The notes under the pieces are model-generated. The model was not told the DNA's origin. It saw only the letters and a list, made by a program, of their open reading frames with translations, and made no database searches. DNA of 64,000 bases. It comes from Acanthosepion lycidas. Its lineage: Eukaryota; Mollusca; Cephalopoda; Sepiida; Sepiidae. The DNA lies in NCBI GenBank assembly GCA_963932145.1, contig OZ010590.1, forward strand, positions 52,983,796-53,047,795. The letters run 5' to 3'. This document shows, one piece after another, positions 42,482 to 54,320 of the stretch. The translations under genes and the position numbers were made by a program. Every line of letters begins with the position of its first letter. Positions within the stretch are counted from its first letter, which is position 1.

Positions 42482-45036
42482 GTTAGTATCTGCACACCTT
42501 TCTCAACTACCACACCACTTCTTAAAAAGGAAAAAAAAATCGTTTTTTTTTTTTTAATTTGAATGTTTTCATGTGTATATTGAATATGCACTATTTATTT
42601 AAGCGTAATAAATTTAAATTTATAGTTTTGGACATAAATTCAATGAATATTTTGCAATATATTGTTAGTTTTTTTTGGGGTTTTTTTTTTTTTTTTTTTT
42701 TTTTTTTGCTTGTGCTGGGATTTTTTTTGTCTTTGCCAAGATTCTGTAAAGATCTGCTAAAAGAAGAGTATTCTTTCAGCTATCTCTATTTCAAAATTTG
42801 CCACACAATTTTTACCCACAGTGTCAAGTAGCCCCTGATTTTGACATGTGTGTGTATATATGAAGAAACCTTTCAGCCTTTAGTCCTTGTTAGGAATAAA
42901 AACATTCTTTTCCTTTTTTTTCTTTTTTTTTCTCGCCCCCTTCATTTAATGGTGACTTGTGCTCCTACATTTTTACTTTAACTAACTGAACTTTGGACAG
43001 CATGGTTTACTAAATTGTTAATATCTGCATATTGCATGGAAGAATGTTTGAATTTTTTATTTTAATTCTCATAGTTTTAACGATTTTATTTATTGGCATT
43101 GCAAGCTAAATTGAGATTTGTCTAAAATGTTTATACTTTGATATTGAAAATTGTAACAAAAGTAGTTATTGAACTTTTCCACTTCTTACATTTTAACATG
43201 TAAGAATTTGAAAAAATATTATTATTATATAATTGATAAATTTGATTGACTCTTAAATGATTAGATTAGGAATAAATTCAGTTGAATTAGGATCCCTCAC
43301 ATTTGTTTTCAAATGTATGTAATATGGAAACTGTTTCTTTAAAGTTATTAGCTCTGTGATACTATTCCTGACTGGACTAAAACATGAAAACTGCTCAAAT
43401 AAAAAAAATAATCTATTCTACTTGTAGCTGAAACAAAGTTGAACAAACAGTGTTTTATTATAAAAAATTTATTAAGCTTTAATGACAAGATTGAGTTGAT
43501 AAAATAGGTTAAATATCATAAATATTAACATCGGTTCTTTGTATGATTTATTTATTTATAATTGAAAATAACTAAATATACCGATTGCTTTCAAAAGTAA
43601 GTAATTTTATAAGCTAGGAGATTTGTTCTTGAAAGTAGCAAAAAGCAATTATGTGTAGAATATTTTTCAAGACTCCTATCAGCAGATGTGTAAAACTGCA
43701 GATAGTACCAAACCATCTTATACATACATAAGTACATACCTATAATTCAGTTTATAAAGAGACTAACAACAATCTAATTATAATTACACCATGCCAATGC
43801 TTCATAATGGACTATTCCATTTTGATAGAAAAGACATGTTTGCTGTTTGATTTCAGTGAGAAAAAGCAAGCAAGCAAAATTCAAACAGGAAAGCTGTGAG
43901 ATTTTCATGGGTACTGCTCGGAACTAATAATATTAGTTTGGTGCAAAAATATTGTCGGTTTTTGACGTGAAAAAAATACGTCAAAAACCGACATTATTTT
44001 TGCACCAGCCTAATAGAATAATTATAACAATATACTGTAATAAAACTTAATTTGACAGATCTGTTCTTACTCTAAAGCACAGAGCAACCTTAGCATATGA
44101 TTTTTAATAAATTACTATTGAGTTCAAAACTTCCACCTATCTGAAAAGAAGCACTCTGACTTCTCTTTGGAATAGCCAGTGTTGCCAATCTTGCAGTTTA
44201 GGACCATTATTAAGTAGAATTTGTGAATTGTTTATTTTTCAGGTTGACTATGGGTAACTAAAATTTTGAAAAGTGAAACAATGTGAAGGGGAGCACAGTA
44301 TCTTGGTTTCTGTTTTTGTAATTTTATGACTTCTGTTCATGTATGGTCAGGGTAAATCAGATAAACCCCGAAGCTAATATTTTTATGGGAGGCAGGAGTG
44401 GACAAAAGGTTTCAGTAAAAATAAAACAAATTTTGTATTTTATTGAAATTTTACCTTTTATCTATTTCTTTCTATCATGTTTCAAGCAATTTCAGAGCTT
44501 TTTATCTATTTCAGCAAACACTGCAGCAATAGATGAAAAGTTATGAAATTACATAAAATCTAAAAAGTGCTTTTTATGATCTTTTTGGGAATTGGATTTC
44601 TCTCTCCTGTTTGCTCTCTTTTTAAAGAGACTTCTATAAAAATTGGCATAAATTGTAATAATTTGAAAGTTCAATATCTGGTGAATACGGTAAATAAATA
44701 AAAACTTCCCTGCCAAGCTGTAACAATAATTACCTGATCATGCAAACCTATAATTGTCCTAACATAATCAAATGAATATTTTTTTTTTTTTTTTGATAAC
44801 TCAGTATCACCATAAAATAGCTTCTTCATTAATATTCCTTCTATTTAATGTTAAATTTTATTCAGAGTATGGAATTTAATGTTTCATACATTTGCACATC
44901 AAACGATATTTAATTCTTTATATATTTTTTTTTTTACTTAGCTGTAGAATTATTTATCAATATTATTTTTAAAATTGATCATTTGAAAATTATCAGTTAA
45001 TAAAAACAATTTTTAAACTTTTTTTTCTTCCCTTAG
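42482..45036 (+). other. intron between visible exons 1 and 2
   Basis: About 2.55 kb, GT...AG. It holds an 80-bp-class MITE at 43933-44013 and otherwise AT-rich sequence with long T runs (about 42680-42708). The acceptor CCCTTAG follows a pyrimidine-rich run. Confidence 0.6.
43933..44013. mobile_element. 81-bp palindromic mariner-type MITE, copy 4, variant
   Basis: Starts TTAGTTTGGTGCAAAAATA and ends TTTTTGCACCAGCCTAA, flanked by TA at 43931-43932 and 44014-44015. The inner stem differs from copies 1-3: GTCGGTTTTTGACGT instead of a CGTTTTCTCACAT stem. So two subfamilies share the same ends. It lies in a RhoGEF intron, and its hairpin would be present in the pre-mRNA. Confidence 0.92.
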
Positions 45037-45080
45037 CATTAATGAAACCATCAGTGAATCTATGGAATCTCTTGATGAAT
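45037..45080 (+). CDS. RhoGEF exon 2 of 5 visible
   Basis: A 44-base exon between CCCTTAG and GTAAGT. Joined to exon 1 it gives NINETISESMESLDE plus the first base of a serine codon completed by the next exon. Glu/Ser-rich and probably disordered, it continues the acidic linker ahead of the DH domain. The borders are strong consensus splice sites and both phases fit the neighbours (one base to complete, one base left over), which is the main support. The small size and lack of domain content mean it could be skipped in some transcripts, although skipping would shift the frame. Confidence 0.75.
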
Positions 45081-45231
45081 GTAAGTAAAATATATTTTTC
45101 TATATTTCTCTCTCTCTCTCTCTAAATTGTCTGCAATTAATATTTTATTAAAAAAAATGTAGTTAGTAAACTTTATGAAAATGTTACAAATAGTAAAAGT
45201 ATTTCAATACTGTAAAAATGCAAGTAGGATA

Positions 45232-46700
45232 CTCTGTTGTGCCAAAAGTTTTGGGATAGGAGCCAAGTATCATGATGGACTTTTTTGTCCACTTGGCAAT
45301 TTGGTTATTGATGATTGCATTATCCTGTTTAAATAATTCTTCATTATTGGTGTACATGAAATCCCTGAACTGCTGTGAAATGTAACATATTAAGTCAAAC
45401 CATTTAGCTAGAAAAGTTGGTTCACTGTGTTGTGCTAGACAATTTTTCTCACCAGAATCTATTTTACACCTTTATAAGTCCACCATTCTTCCTTGCTTTG
45501 AATATTGCTGTCACATCTGGTTTGGTGCCTCTGCTATATATTCAGAGATTCTTGATAAAATCCAAAGAAAAATCTGCAATGTTGTTGGTCCTAACCTGTC
45601 ATCTTGGCTTCAGTTACTTTCCCAATATAGCTTCCCTGCACTTTTTCTATAAATATTTTCCATGTAATTGTTCTGCTGAACTTCCCTCCTTGGTACCTAG
45701 ACTTTATGAATTTACGCACAGTACTAGATTGGCAGTAAAGTCTCACCATTTTATTATTGAAATGACTAGATGTAAAAAGTTCTATGCTGACAGTTCCTTC
45801 TATTGCACTTCTTGTTTGTGGAACTCTCTTTCCCAGTTAACTTTGATCTTCAAAAATTTAAATACATCAATCATTTTTCTTTAATAATATATTTTTCTCA
45901 TTCTCTCGTACTCAGTAACCCTTTACATCTTATTGGCTTTATTGCCTTGTTTTGGGTGAAATGATTAAAAAAGAAGAAAAAAAAAGACCAATGGAATCAA
46001 CACATGTCATGTGAACACATGCTACACCGTTATGGAACCATGAATAGTCTGCATAATGTTCTGTTGGCAACTGGGGTTTATGACCTCATGGGGTATGCAC
46101 TACACTATGAACTCTACCATCAGTATGAAACAACTAGAATCATGTGTCTGGCCCAATTTTTAATGTTACAAGCCCAGGGGAAGCACTGTTTAATGTTGTT
46201 AGGCTAGAGTGTCTCTACTGACATATCTCATGCTCCCATATCCTATAGAATATGCATATCCAGAAAGTTCAGTATTCTTATGTTGAACTAACTTGTTGGA
46301 TTTGCATTTGGCAGCTTCTGCATTGGATGTGATTTGATCAAACCATTCTAGCCAGATGCTGCTGAGGTCAATCATTAAGGACTTTTGGTTGGCAAAGTGC
46401 ACAGAAATCCCTTCCATTATGAGTTCTTGGCACATATGTGACACTATAGATATGTTCCTACAATTTCAGAAACAGAATGCTCCATCTATTTGGTACCTAT
46501 TATCATGCTTCATGTATCTGCTACCTGCTAGCATGCCCCATTGGAACTGATAATTCAAGTACAATAGCCAGTGTTTGTACTGACTCACAGGATGTGAGAG
46601 TAAGTGATCTAGGTCTGAGTATTTCCATGACATCAATATCTGGTCATACCACCTACCATAACCTTAACATACTGCAATCCCATAACTTTTGGCATGTCAG
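45232..46700 (-). mobile_element. Tc1-type element, dead, containing a LINE
   Basis: The left end reads TTGTGCCAAAAGTTTTGGGA and the complement of the right end CATGCCAAAAGTTATGGGAT; both ends are flanked by TA (45230-45231 and 46701-46702). Minus-strand fragments of transposase are visible: a helix-turn-helix remnant near 46480-46330 (NSVSEIVGTY-like, then PKVLND), a NADGRV-like block near 46150, and a C-terminal remnant near 45390-45290 (NSIPQQFRDFMYTNNEELFK-like). Numerous stops. A LINE-A tail occupies about 45418-45990. Confidence 0.8.
45418..45990 (+). mobile_element. LINE-A reverse-transcriptase C-terminus and 3' end
   Basis: Frame fragments read PCFEYCCHIWFGASA, EILDKIQRKICNVVGPNLSS, SLVPRLYEF, STRLAVKSHHF and TSCLWNSLSQLT, the C-terminal pattern of a jockey/CR1-like non-LTR retrotransposon. 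Then TTAAATACATCAATC, CATCTTATTGGCTTTATTGC and an A-rich tail. It sits inside the Tc1 relic, so it inserted later. Confidence 0.85.
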
Positions 46701-47440
46701 TATATTTTCTCACCTTTTCAAAACAAAAAAAAAAAAAAAACTTGTTGCCTTTGTACTAAAATAACTTCAATATTTTCATGCCTTATAAATTCCAAATTTA
46801 TAGCCATATTATGATCTAACTATATGACACTCAGTGATTAAGGATATGTTTTAATTTTGAATGGGGAAATACAATAATTTTCCTCCAAACAATAATCATA
46901 ACTCACAATGATTATTTAAGAAATGATTTTACATCATTTGAACAAAAACTTCTTGGGCATCGTTTGCCACCCAAACAAGAAAAAAAGAGTATGGGGATTT
47001 GTCATAGCATTCTTTTGCTGAATGCAACAGATCTGCTAGAAATAAGTTCCCTTCTCACATTTTTCTAATATTGAAAGACAGTTAATGCATAGCATTTATT
47101 TATTTATAATTTTCATTTTAATCTCAATCTGAACAGATTAAAAAAAAACAGTTGTTAACTGGCTTTCACAATCCTTGTCAAGCCACTGCTGCTTGCCAAG
47201 GATTGTACTGACATTCTTTCAGATAAGTAAATTTATTTTGAGAAACAATCTGGTTTAGAAACTCTATTTCCTGAAAAGTGAAGAATATTGAAGTGTAGAT
47301 AATTTATTCTCTGCTTCCTAATTTACAAATGATTAAATTGTGCTATAAGAAAGAAATTAATTAAATGAAGAGAAATTAAACCTGAAACTGAAGAATAAAC
47401 ACCTTGTATAATTACAATTTACTTTTTTCCCCTCGTATAG

Positions 47441-47544
47441 CATCAGCAGCTGAAAGTGTGGATCAGATTGTCTTGGAAAATGATCCATTGTTACGTATTG
47501 AAGATGATGAGTTGGAAGCATGGAGTATTTCAGTTGATAAGAAG
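47441..47544 (+). CDS. RhoGEF exon 3 of 5 visible (pre-DH segment)
   Basis: A 104-base exon between CGTATAG and GTAAGT. It completes a serine codon and encodes SAAESVDQIVLENDPLLRI followed by EDDELEAWSISVDKK, ending exactly at a codon boundary. The segment E-A-W-S-x-x-V-D just before the DH domain is typical of Lbc-type Rho exchange factors (vertebrate ARHGEF2, AKAP13, ARHGEF18, ARHGEF28), where a similar S-W-S-L-x-V-D stretch lies about 15 residues ahead of the K-R-Q-D/E block. That comparison is from memory. It is strongly biased to acidic residues and differs clearly from the surrounding repeats. Paralogue identity cannot be settled from this window. Confidence 0.88.
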
Positions 47545-47619
47545 GTAAGTCCATATAATATAGATAAGTAATATAAGTGCTGATTTCATTACATCATTTC
47601 TTAAATATTCTCTTTGTAT

Positions 47620-47850
47620 TTCATTAGTAAGCAGTAAGTTCCTTTCAGACAGCTTCTTCCTGAGAACTGCTTTGTGGAATAGACTCTTGGCAGGATGTTT
47701 TCCCAGTCACTACAATCTTTTCTATTCCCTGCATAACACCATGAACTTCATTTACCTTTTCTTATGCTCATACTACACTACACAGTAACACTCTATCTTG
47801 AGTTGCTATTGGGTCTTGTATTAGGGGAATATTAGTGTAAAAAAATGCCT
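47620..47850 (+). mobile_element. LINE-C 3' part
   Basis: GTAAGTTCCTTTCAGACAGC, TTCCTGAGAACTGCTTTGTG and GAATAGACTCTTGGCAGGAT match the end of the copy at 56925 (an LFPVN-x-CSVEP-like frame; in the true phase LWN-type). It ends about TATTAGTGTAAAAAAATG. Frame broken. Confidence 0.65.
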
Positions 47851-48107
47851 ATCCTTATTTCTGATGAAAAACTCAAGATTAAAGTCTGAAATCTAATATA
47901 GACTTTATATCAATACAGACTTTTTACATAGCTACTTTACAAAAAATCTGGAAAGAGAAGTGTTATCAAGAATTGTGTGTACAATATTCATTGAAGTTGT
48001 TGATGAACACAATTAAAAGCAAATGTCCTTTGAATGCTGATATATGTAATTGTTCAGTAATCGTAATAATCAAATATAGTACATGCTTATGGTTGGCAAA
48101 GGGAAAA

Positions 48108-48150
<43 letters not shown>

Positions 48151-48586
48151 AACTATAATAATATATGTATATCAACAAACAAAATATAAATAACATATGA
48201 GAGCAGTTGCTCTAACATTGTGAGACTTACTGAGAGAGAGCTGCAAGTGAACTTAATTCTTAGAACTAATGACTATTTAAAGAAAACATTCACAATATAA
48301 CATAGTCACTTGAGAAAGGTTGAATCATGAACAATGGGGAATAGAAACCAAGGCCAGGAAAATAATTGAAAGAAGCCTTTGAATGATAACAACTCTTCAA
48401 AATTTTAAATAAAAAGAAAATATATTCAGGATTTTTTTTTTTAAAATTGCATGAATAATTGAATAATTTCTTGAGGTAGATAAGATAAAAATGACTTTAA
48501 AATTTTCATTGTAATATATTCATAACTGTCACATACCTAATTTTCATTAGCTATTTTATTTTAGGTGATGTAATTTCTTTAAAAAA

Positions 48587-48591
<5 letters not shown>

Positions 48592-48636
<45 letters not shown>

Positions 48637-48637
48637 T
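48592..48637. repeat. (TA)n(GA)n microsatellite
   Basis: TA units pass into GA units. Confidence 0.94.
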
Positions 48638-48910
48638 TTGAATAGTTTAAAATCTGAGGGTAGGGAAAAGCTGTAAGACTTTGTAAGAAAGTTCAATGCC
48701 TTAACTGGAAACCAAATCTGTTTATCTTTGCCAAGTTATTTTAATACTTATTTTCATATGTGTAGTCTGTACAAAATCTGGTACAATCCAATTTCCTGAA
48801 TGCTTGTTATATTTAAGTATATAGTTAATAATAAAGTTTAATTGACTTAGTTTCAATTTAAAGTTTTACAGACAAGGACCTGAGGTAAATCTATTGAATT
48901 CATTAACAGA

Positions 48911-49168
48911 TTTCACATTTGTTTTAAATATTTCACATTTGTTTTAAATATTTCACATTTGTTTTAAATATTTCACATTTGTTTTAAATATTTCACATTT
49001 GTTTTAAATATTTCACATTTGTTTTAAATATTTCACATTTGTTTTAAATATTTCACATTTGTTTTAAATATTTCACATTTGTTTTAAATATTTCACATTT
49101 GTTTTAAATATTTCACATTTGTTTTAAATATTTCACATTTGTTTTAAATATTTCACATTTGTTTTAAA
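48911..49168. repeat. 20-bp minisatellite, 12.9 identical units
   Basis: The unit TTTCACATTTGTTTTAAATA is repeated twelve times without a single difference, with an 18-base partial unit at the end. It lies in the RhoGEF intron. There are no spacers, so it is not a CRISPR array. Confidence 0.98.
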
Positions 49169-49604
49169 ATATTTTTATTTAGCTATTAATTATTATTGCT
49201 CTATTTTTTTTAATATTGATCACTTCATTTGCAAAAACCTGCCTGCTTTGAATGCATCATTTGTCATCAATTTACTGGTGGATGTGTTAGGCAAAAATTA
49301 TCTTTATTATTGAAATATATATTTTAAATAAGCAATTTAAAATTTACAAATCGAGTAATTTCAGTGAATTTTTAATAATATTGTGACAGAAGCTATAAAG
49401 TTATACTATAACTATTGAAATGAGTCACATCTTTAAAACATATCCTTTACACTAGGGATTTTCAAATCACTATCTGATAATCATATATTTTCTTTCTGTG
49501 TAAATATCATATTTTTTTTTGTTCTGAATCAAAGTTGATTAGGAAAAAAAAACAAAAAACATTTTTTCATTTTTTTTTTTTTTTTTTTTTTAAATCTTTA
49601 TGCA

Positions 49605-50095
49605 TTTAGATATACTTGATAAGATACAAAGAAGAATCTGCAGTGTTATTGGTCCTGACCTGGTATCTTGGCCTCAGTCATTTTCCCACTATCATAACAT
49701 AGCTTTCCAGTGCCTTTTCTATAAGTATTTTCATGCTAGTTACTCTGATGAACTTTCCTTTATGGTACCTAGACTTTATCAATTTAAGTCTAGTACTAGA
49801 TTGGTGGCAAGATTTAATCTTACAGTTAAATTGGCTTGATGTAACTAAGTTCTATGCTTGCAGTTTCTTTTCTCACACTTCTTGCTTGTGGAACACTTGT
49901 AACTCCATGCTTTCCAGTCAACTTTGATATTCAAAAATTTAAATGCAATGTCAATCATTATCTTCTGTCTTCATAATTTCTGTCCTTTTATCGTTCTCTC
50001 TCTCTTTAATATTATCATATTCTCTCACACTCAGTGACCCCTTGAATCTTAGTGGTTTTATTGCCTTGCTTGGGAGGAAATGATTAAAAAAGTCT
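49605..50095 (+). mobile_element. LINE-A C-terminus and 3' end
   Basis: Frame fragments: LDKIQRRICSVIGPDLVSWP, CLFYKYFHASYSDELSF, MVPRLYQFKSSTRLVARF and TSCLWNTC. Then CAAAAATTTAAATGCAATGT, TGAATCTTAGTGGTTTTATTG and GGAAATGATTAAAA. 5'-truncated. Confidence 0.87.
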
Positions 50096-50839
50096 TGATA
50101 AAATCTGTAAAATATATAATGCTACTTTTGTACAGAAAAGTTTTATACTAATTCTCTATTTCATAGAGAAAAGCCACTGATATTTTACAACTAAATTCAA
50201 TTTTATTAAAAAGCAGACTTGAACACTCATTACAGTAGTAAAATTTTTAAATTACTTATTTGGGAGTGTTGACAATTTAAGTTTTATTTTGTTCTACCTG
50301 GAAAATTGGTTAGTGACCAGGTGGATAATTGGGGACAAAGAGAATTGTAATGTTCTCAATTTGTACAAAAATGTTTTCTAGCTGTAACAGAGCAGGTGTC
50401 TTGCTATGGTTGAGTTGCATAACAAGAGATAGCTTTGAGAAAACAGATCTGCTGCCAAGTAGAATGTCAAAGGAAAAGACAAATTTAGTATATTTGTTCT
50501 CTTTAATTTAGAGAGGTCATTTTTCTTCTACCTGTATATAAATTGATACTTGTTTATGTTAACTCGTTAATGCTCACCATCTTGTTTTGGGAATGGGAGA
50601 CATTAACCTTTTAACACTGAAATTTAATTTTTGGGATAAACATCGAATTTTGTAGAGGCCATTAATAGGTTAATGGAATTCACTATAAATCCAACTATTT
50701 TTCTTTTGTAAATTCAGTCATAATATTTTTTTTATTTTTTATGAAGCCTCAGATGAATATAGTGTTAGTCATCTTTGTAGACAGATGACTGACTATAAAT
50801 ACTTGTTTAAAGCATTGGTTTTATATAGAGAGATTTTTT

Positions 50840-51285
50840 TCTCTTAATTATTTCATCCCAAGCAAGGCAATAAAGCCACTAGGATGCAAGGAGTTATTGG
50901 GTGTTAGAAAATATGAGAAAAACTGCTATTAAGGAGAGAGAACAATAAAACAACAAGAATTAAGAAGACAGAAGATAACTATTGACATTGCATTTAAATT
51001 TTGGAAGATCAAACTTGACTGGGAAGCAAGAAGTCTGAAGACAATTCAGCAAATGAGAAGTGTGATAGAAGAAACTGTTAGCATAGAATTCATGGTTACA
51101 TCTAGCCATTTCAACTCTAAAATGATGAGAGCTTGCTGCCAATCTAGCACTGCTCTTAAATTCATAAAATCTAGGTAGCATAGAGGAAACTTCATCAGAA
51201 CATGTACCATGAAAGCATTTATAGAAAAGGCACAGGGAAGCTACATTACAGCTTTTATATTTATTTGCCATATTAGACGACTTGT
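50840..51285 (-). mobile_element. LINE-A C-terminus and 3' end, inverted
   Basis: The minus-strand frame (51271-50960) gives VASLCLFYKCFHGTCSDEVS, SMLPRFYEFKSSARLAASSH, FRVEMARCN and YHTSHLLN before the 3' tail, which ends at TTTCATCCCAAGCAAGGCAA on the plus strand. It is the longest uninterrupted LINE-A reading here (103 codons). Confidence 0.87.
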
Positions 51286-52504
51286 AAAATCCACTTTTTT
51301 CCCTAAAAAATGACTACCAGTACAACATTATTATTGAAAAGGTTTTTGATGTTGCATGTTTTGTTAAAGGTTTTTTTTTTTTCTTCTCAACTGTGGCTAC
51401 ATATTTTACTAACATTAAAATATTTACCCATAAATACAACTAAAATTTGTTTTCTTTATATTATCTGTTTAAATTTGTGGTGGTGGAGTGTCTGATATAC
51501 CATCATTTTTTTTCTTTTAAGAAAATTTAAGGCAATATTAAGGAACCTAGAGACGGTTTTCTATGAAATCCTTGAGTCTTATTAATAATAATAATATTTT
51601 TTTTTATTTTTGTTATTCTTTGAACATGTATCAGAAATAAAAGAAGATTTGAACTAGCATCCTCTTTCCTCAATAACTTGTGATATGGACAAGTCATTTG
51701 TCAAATTAACAATGGTCTGACCATCACTGACATGGATTTTTTTCAATTTGGTACACTTATAGTGCTTCATGATATAAATTGGATTGTACCTATTTTACAT
51801 CTCTAGATCAAAAGGTTCTCTAGATATGTCCATTTGACCCTTGCCAAATATTGGTGATAAACATACTCTTGTTGATTTGACACAGAATGACTCCTTTACT
51901 GAATTGATTTTGAGAACCTCCAACTAGGCACAACTCAAATTTATTCATATAACCACATTTTTTTGCATTCGATTTTCTCTAAACCTTAGTCTGTTTACAC
52001 CTAGTAATAAAATCCTCAAGTTATCCAACTAGATAAAAACAATAACAATATGAAAGATAAACTAGTTAAAAATTAATGATACTGAATCTACGAAATTTGG
52101 ACAATTTAAAAATTAGGTTTACTTCAAGACTTGATTCCACAAATGAAGATTTATGATGGTTTTTCCATGGCTGTTGTTAAGTGATTTTTGTAAGGGAGAG
52201 GTAGGCTTTTCTACATCAACTGTAGCATAGGCCTGTCAGCTGACAGATGATTTGGCCTTACAGAACTATTTTTTTCTCCTGCAATCAGGTGATTGCCTGA
52301 TAGATTCTATGCCTCCATGTCACCAGCCTCTCTTTCCTACTGAGAGTAGTTGACTCTACAGCAGATGAGGTCATTTTCAAAGAGTCCTTGTATTTTCTCA
52401 GTGTGACTTCAGACTAGTTCTCTAGGAAGGTCTTTAGAAGATGAAATCCCTTCATCCTCATCACATAGCCAGTCTATAGCAATTATCTTTTGTAGCATTG
52501 CATC

Positions 52505-53045
52505 AGCACCTCTAGATTCTTAACAAAATCCAAAGAAGGGTCTGTAATATTATCGATCCTAACCAGGCATCTCAACTTCAGTTACTGTCTCACTGATGTG
52601 ATATGGCTTCCTTCTGTCTTTTCTACAAATGTTTTTAAAAGGCAACTGCGGAGATGAGCTTTTTTTCCCCCCATATTGAACCAGACTACATGAATCTAAG
52701 CCTGCTACTACACTGGCAACTAGGTCTCACTGATTTTACTGTTGAACTAGCTCTAATGAAACCATCACTTCTACTCTAGCAGTTTCTTTTCTCGTACTTC
52801 CCATCTGTGCAATTACCTTCCAATTTCTTGCTTCCCTGATAACTACAATCTTCAAAAATTTAACTGTAGCGTCAGTTGCCATCTTTTGTCTTCTTGAACC
52901 CTGTTCCTTTTTTTGTCCTTTCCTAAATCCTCCCCACCTTCAGTCTTCTCATTCTCTTTCACTCTCCCTCCCTGTAACCCCACTGCGTTCTAGAGGCATT
53001 ATCACCTTGTTTGGGATGAAATGATTCAAACAGAAAAACACTTGT
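52505..53045 (+). mobile_element. LINE-A C-terminus and 3' end, decayed
   Basis: Broken frame with ILNKIQRRVCNIIDPNQASQ, LQLLSH and CLFYKCF; then CTACAATCTTCAAAAATTTA, TGTCTTCTTGAACC, CATTATCACCTTGTTTGGG and ATGAAATGATT. The 3' part is less AT-rich than the other copies. Confidence 0.8.
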
Positions 53046-53689
53046 AATCCTGACTGAATTTGGAACTTTAATATTAATAATTAGATATGGCTACTATTAC
53101 AACCACCACTATAATGATATCAAAAAAGGTAATTATTCTAATGTAGATATTTTCAGTCTAATGCATATTTCTAGAGTACATATTCACAGTTAAGAGAAAA
53201 AGTTTTTAGTATATAAAGTTTTTTCTTTTGAGTGGATCTTTCAATCCTTCACTGAACTGAGATTCTGTAAATTTTTAATTTTATTGTTTTATCTCAAACA
53301 AGTCAGTACTTGATGGAAATCTTAGAAAGTTTCAAAAGTTTACATTGTTTGGGTCTCAGTTTTTCATACTTTTACAAGATGTCATTTTGACTTTGTTAGC
53401 AAAAAAACAACCACCAGGTTTCACTTACCGTTTTATTTTATATAAGTTGGCATTAATAATAGACATGTATCAATGAATAATAGGACAGCAGCTACTTGTA
53501 TCTAGTTTTTAAATCTGTGTCAACTGTTGTTAGCAATGCTGACCTATTAAAGTCTGAACTTTGTGTGGCTCTGTTGTATGTGGTTTCAGTTTAGATATTT
53601 AGTTTTGATTCAAGTCTTTGAAGAATTTTCATTCTTAGCTAAGTTCTTTGTATGCTTTTCATCAGTTGCTTTGTTTGTGTGTGTGATAT

Positions 53690-53815
53690 ATATCAAAATA
53701 AAAAAAAAGAAAGAACAGTCAGATTTATAATCCAGAGTTATATATATTTATATAATCAAAATAAAAAAAAAAAGGAAGAACAATCAGATTTATAATCCAG
53801 AGTTCATATATATAA
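53690..53815. repeat. 64-bp tandem duplication
   Basis: The phrase ATCAAAATAAAAAAAA, then GAACARTCAGATTTATAATC and CAGAGTT, occurs twice 64 bases apart, with one transition and small length differences. Confidence 0.85.
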
Positions 53816-54174
53816 AATCAGCTGATTCCATTACCTTGGTTTCAACCTTTTGGTATCTTCAGGTGATTTCGGTAAATTGATTTCCTAATGCTTAATTTTT
53901 TAAAAATAAAAAAAATTATGAATTTATAAAAAATAAATAAATAAGCACACGACGTGAAGGGGAGAAAAATTAGCTATAACATTTCCAGACCAAAAAAAAA
54001 AACAAAAAACTTTTGAATCCGAGATTGAAAATTATGACCTGTTGTATACATACTAAAAAGTTCCTTTTTGAGTTCATTTGAAGTGGGATGAAAAGAACAT
54101 ATGTATATTTCATTTACCCCACCCCCAACGATACATTTCCAATACACTTTATTTTCCCCTCCTCCTCTACCTCA

Positions 54175-54320
54175 CTAATGCCTAAAGACATGAATCCATA
54201 TCTTCTCTCTCCATTTATGGTTTAAATAGCAGATTAGACTGGACTCCCTAGACTTGAGTGGCAGCCAGTCTAGGAGAATGAAAACTCTGAATTCAAAACA
54301 ATGATGAATGCAACAGGAAA
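54175..54320 (+). mobile_element. SINE-I 3' part
   Basis: AAAGACATGAATCCATATC, GTTTAAATAGCAGATTAGAC, GTGGCAGCCAGTCTAGGAGA and AACTCTGAATTCAAAAC follow the SINE-I body in forward orientation; the tRNA-like head is missing. Confidence 0.7.

Larger units (their letters stand above)
45081..47440 (+). other. intron between visible exons 2 and 3
   Basis: About 2.36 kb, GTAAGT...CGTATAG. More than half of it is a Tc1 relic (45232-46700) which itself contains a LINE-A tail. Confidence 0.7.

Noticed and set aside
45417..45884. Longest open frame in the window (155 codons, plus strand) as a host gene
   Set aside because: Its residues match the repeated LINE-A C-terminus found at 49605, 50840 and elsewhere, with frame changes; it is retrotransposon sequence inside a Tc1 relic.
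48911..49168. Regular 20-bp units, CRISPR-like at first glance
   Set aside because: The units are directly adjacent, with no variable spacers, and the window is eukaryotic; it is a minisatellite.
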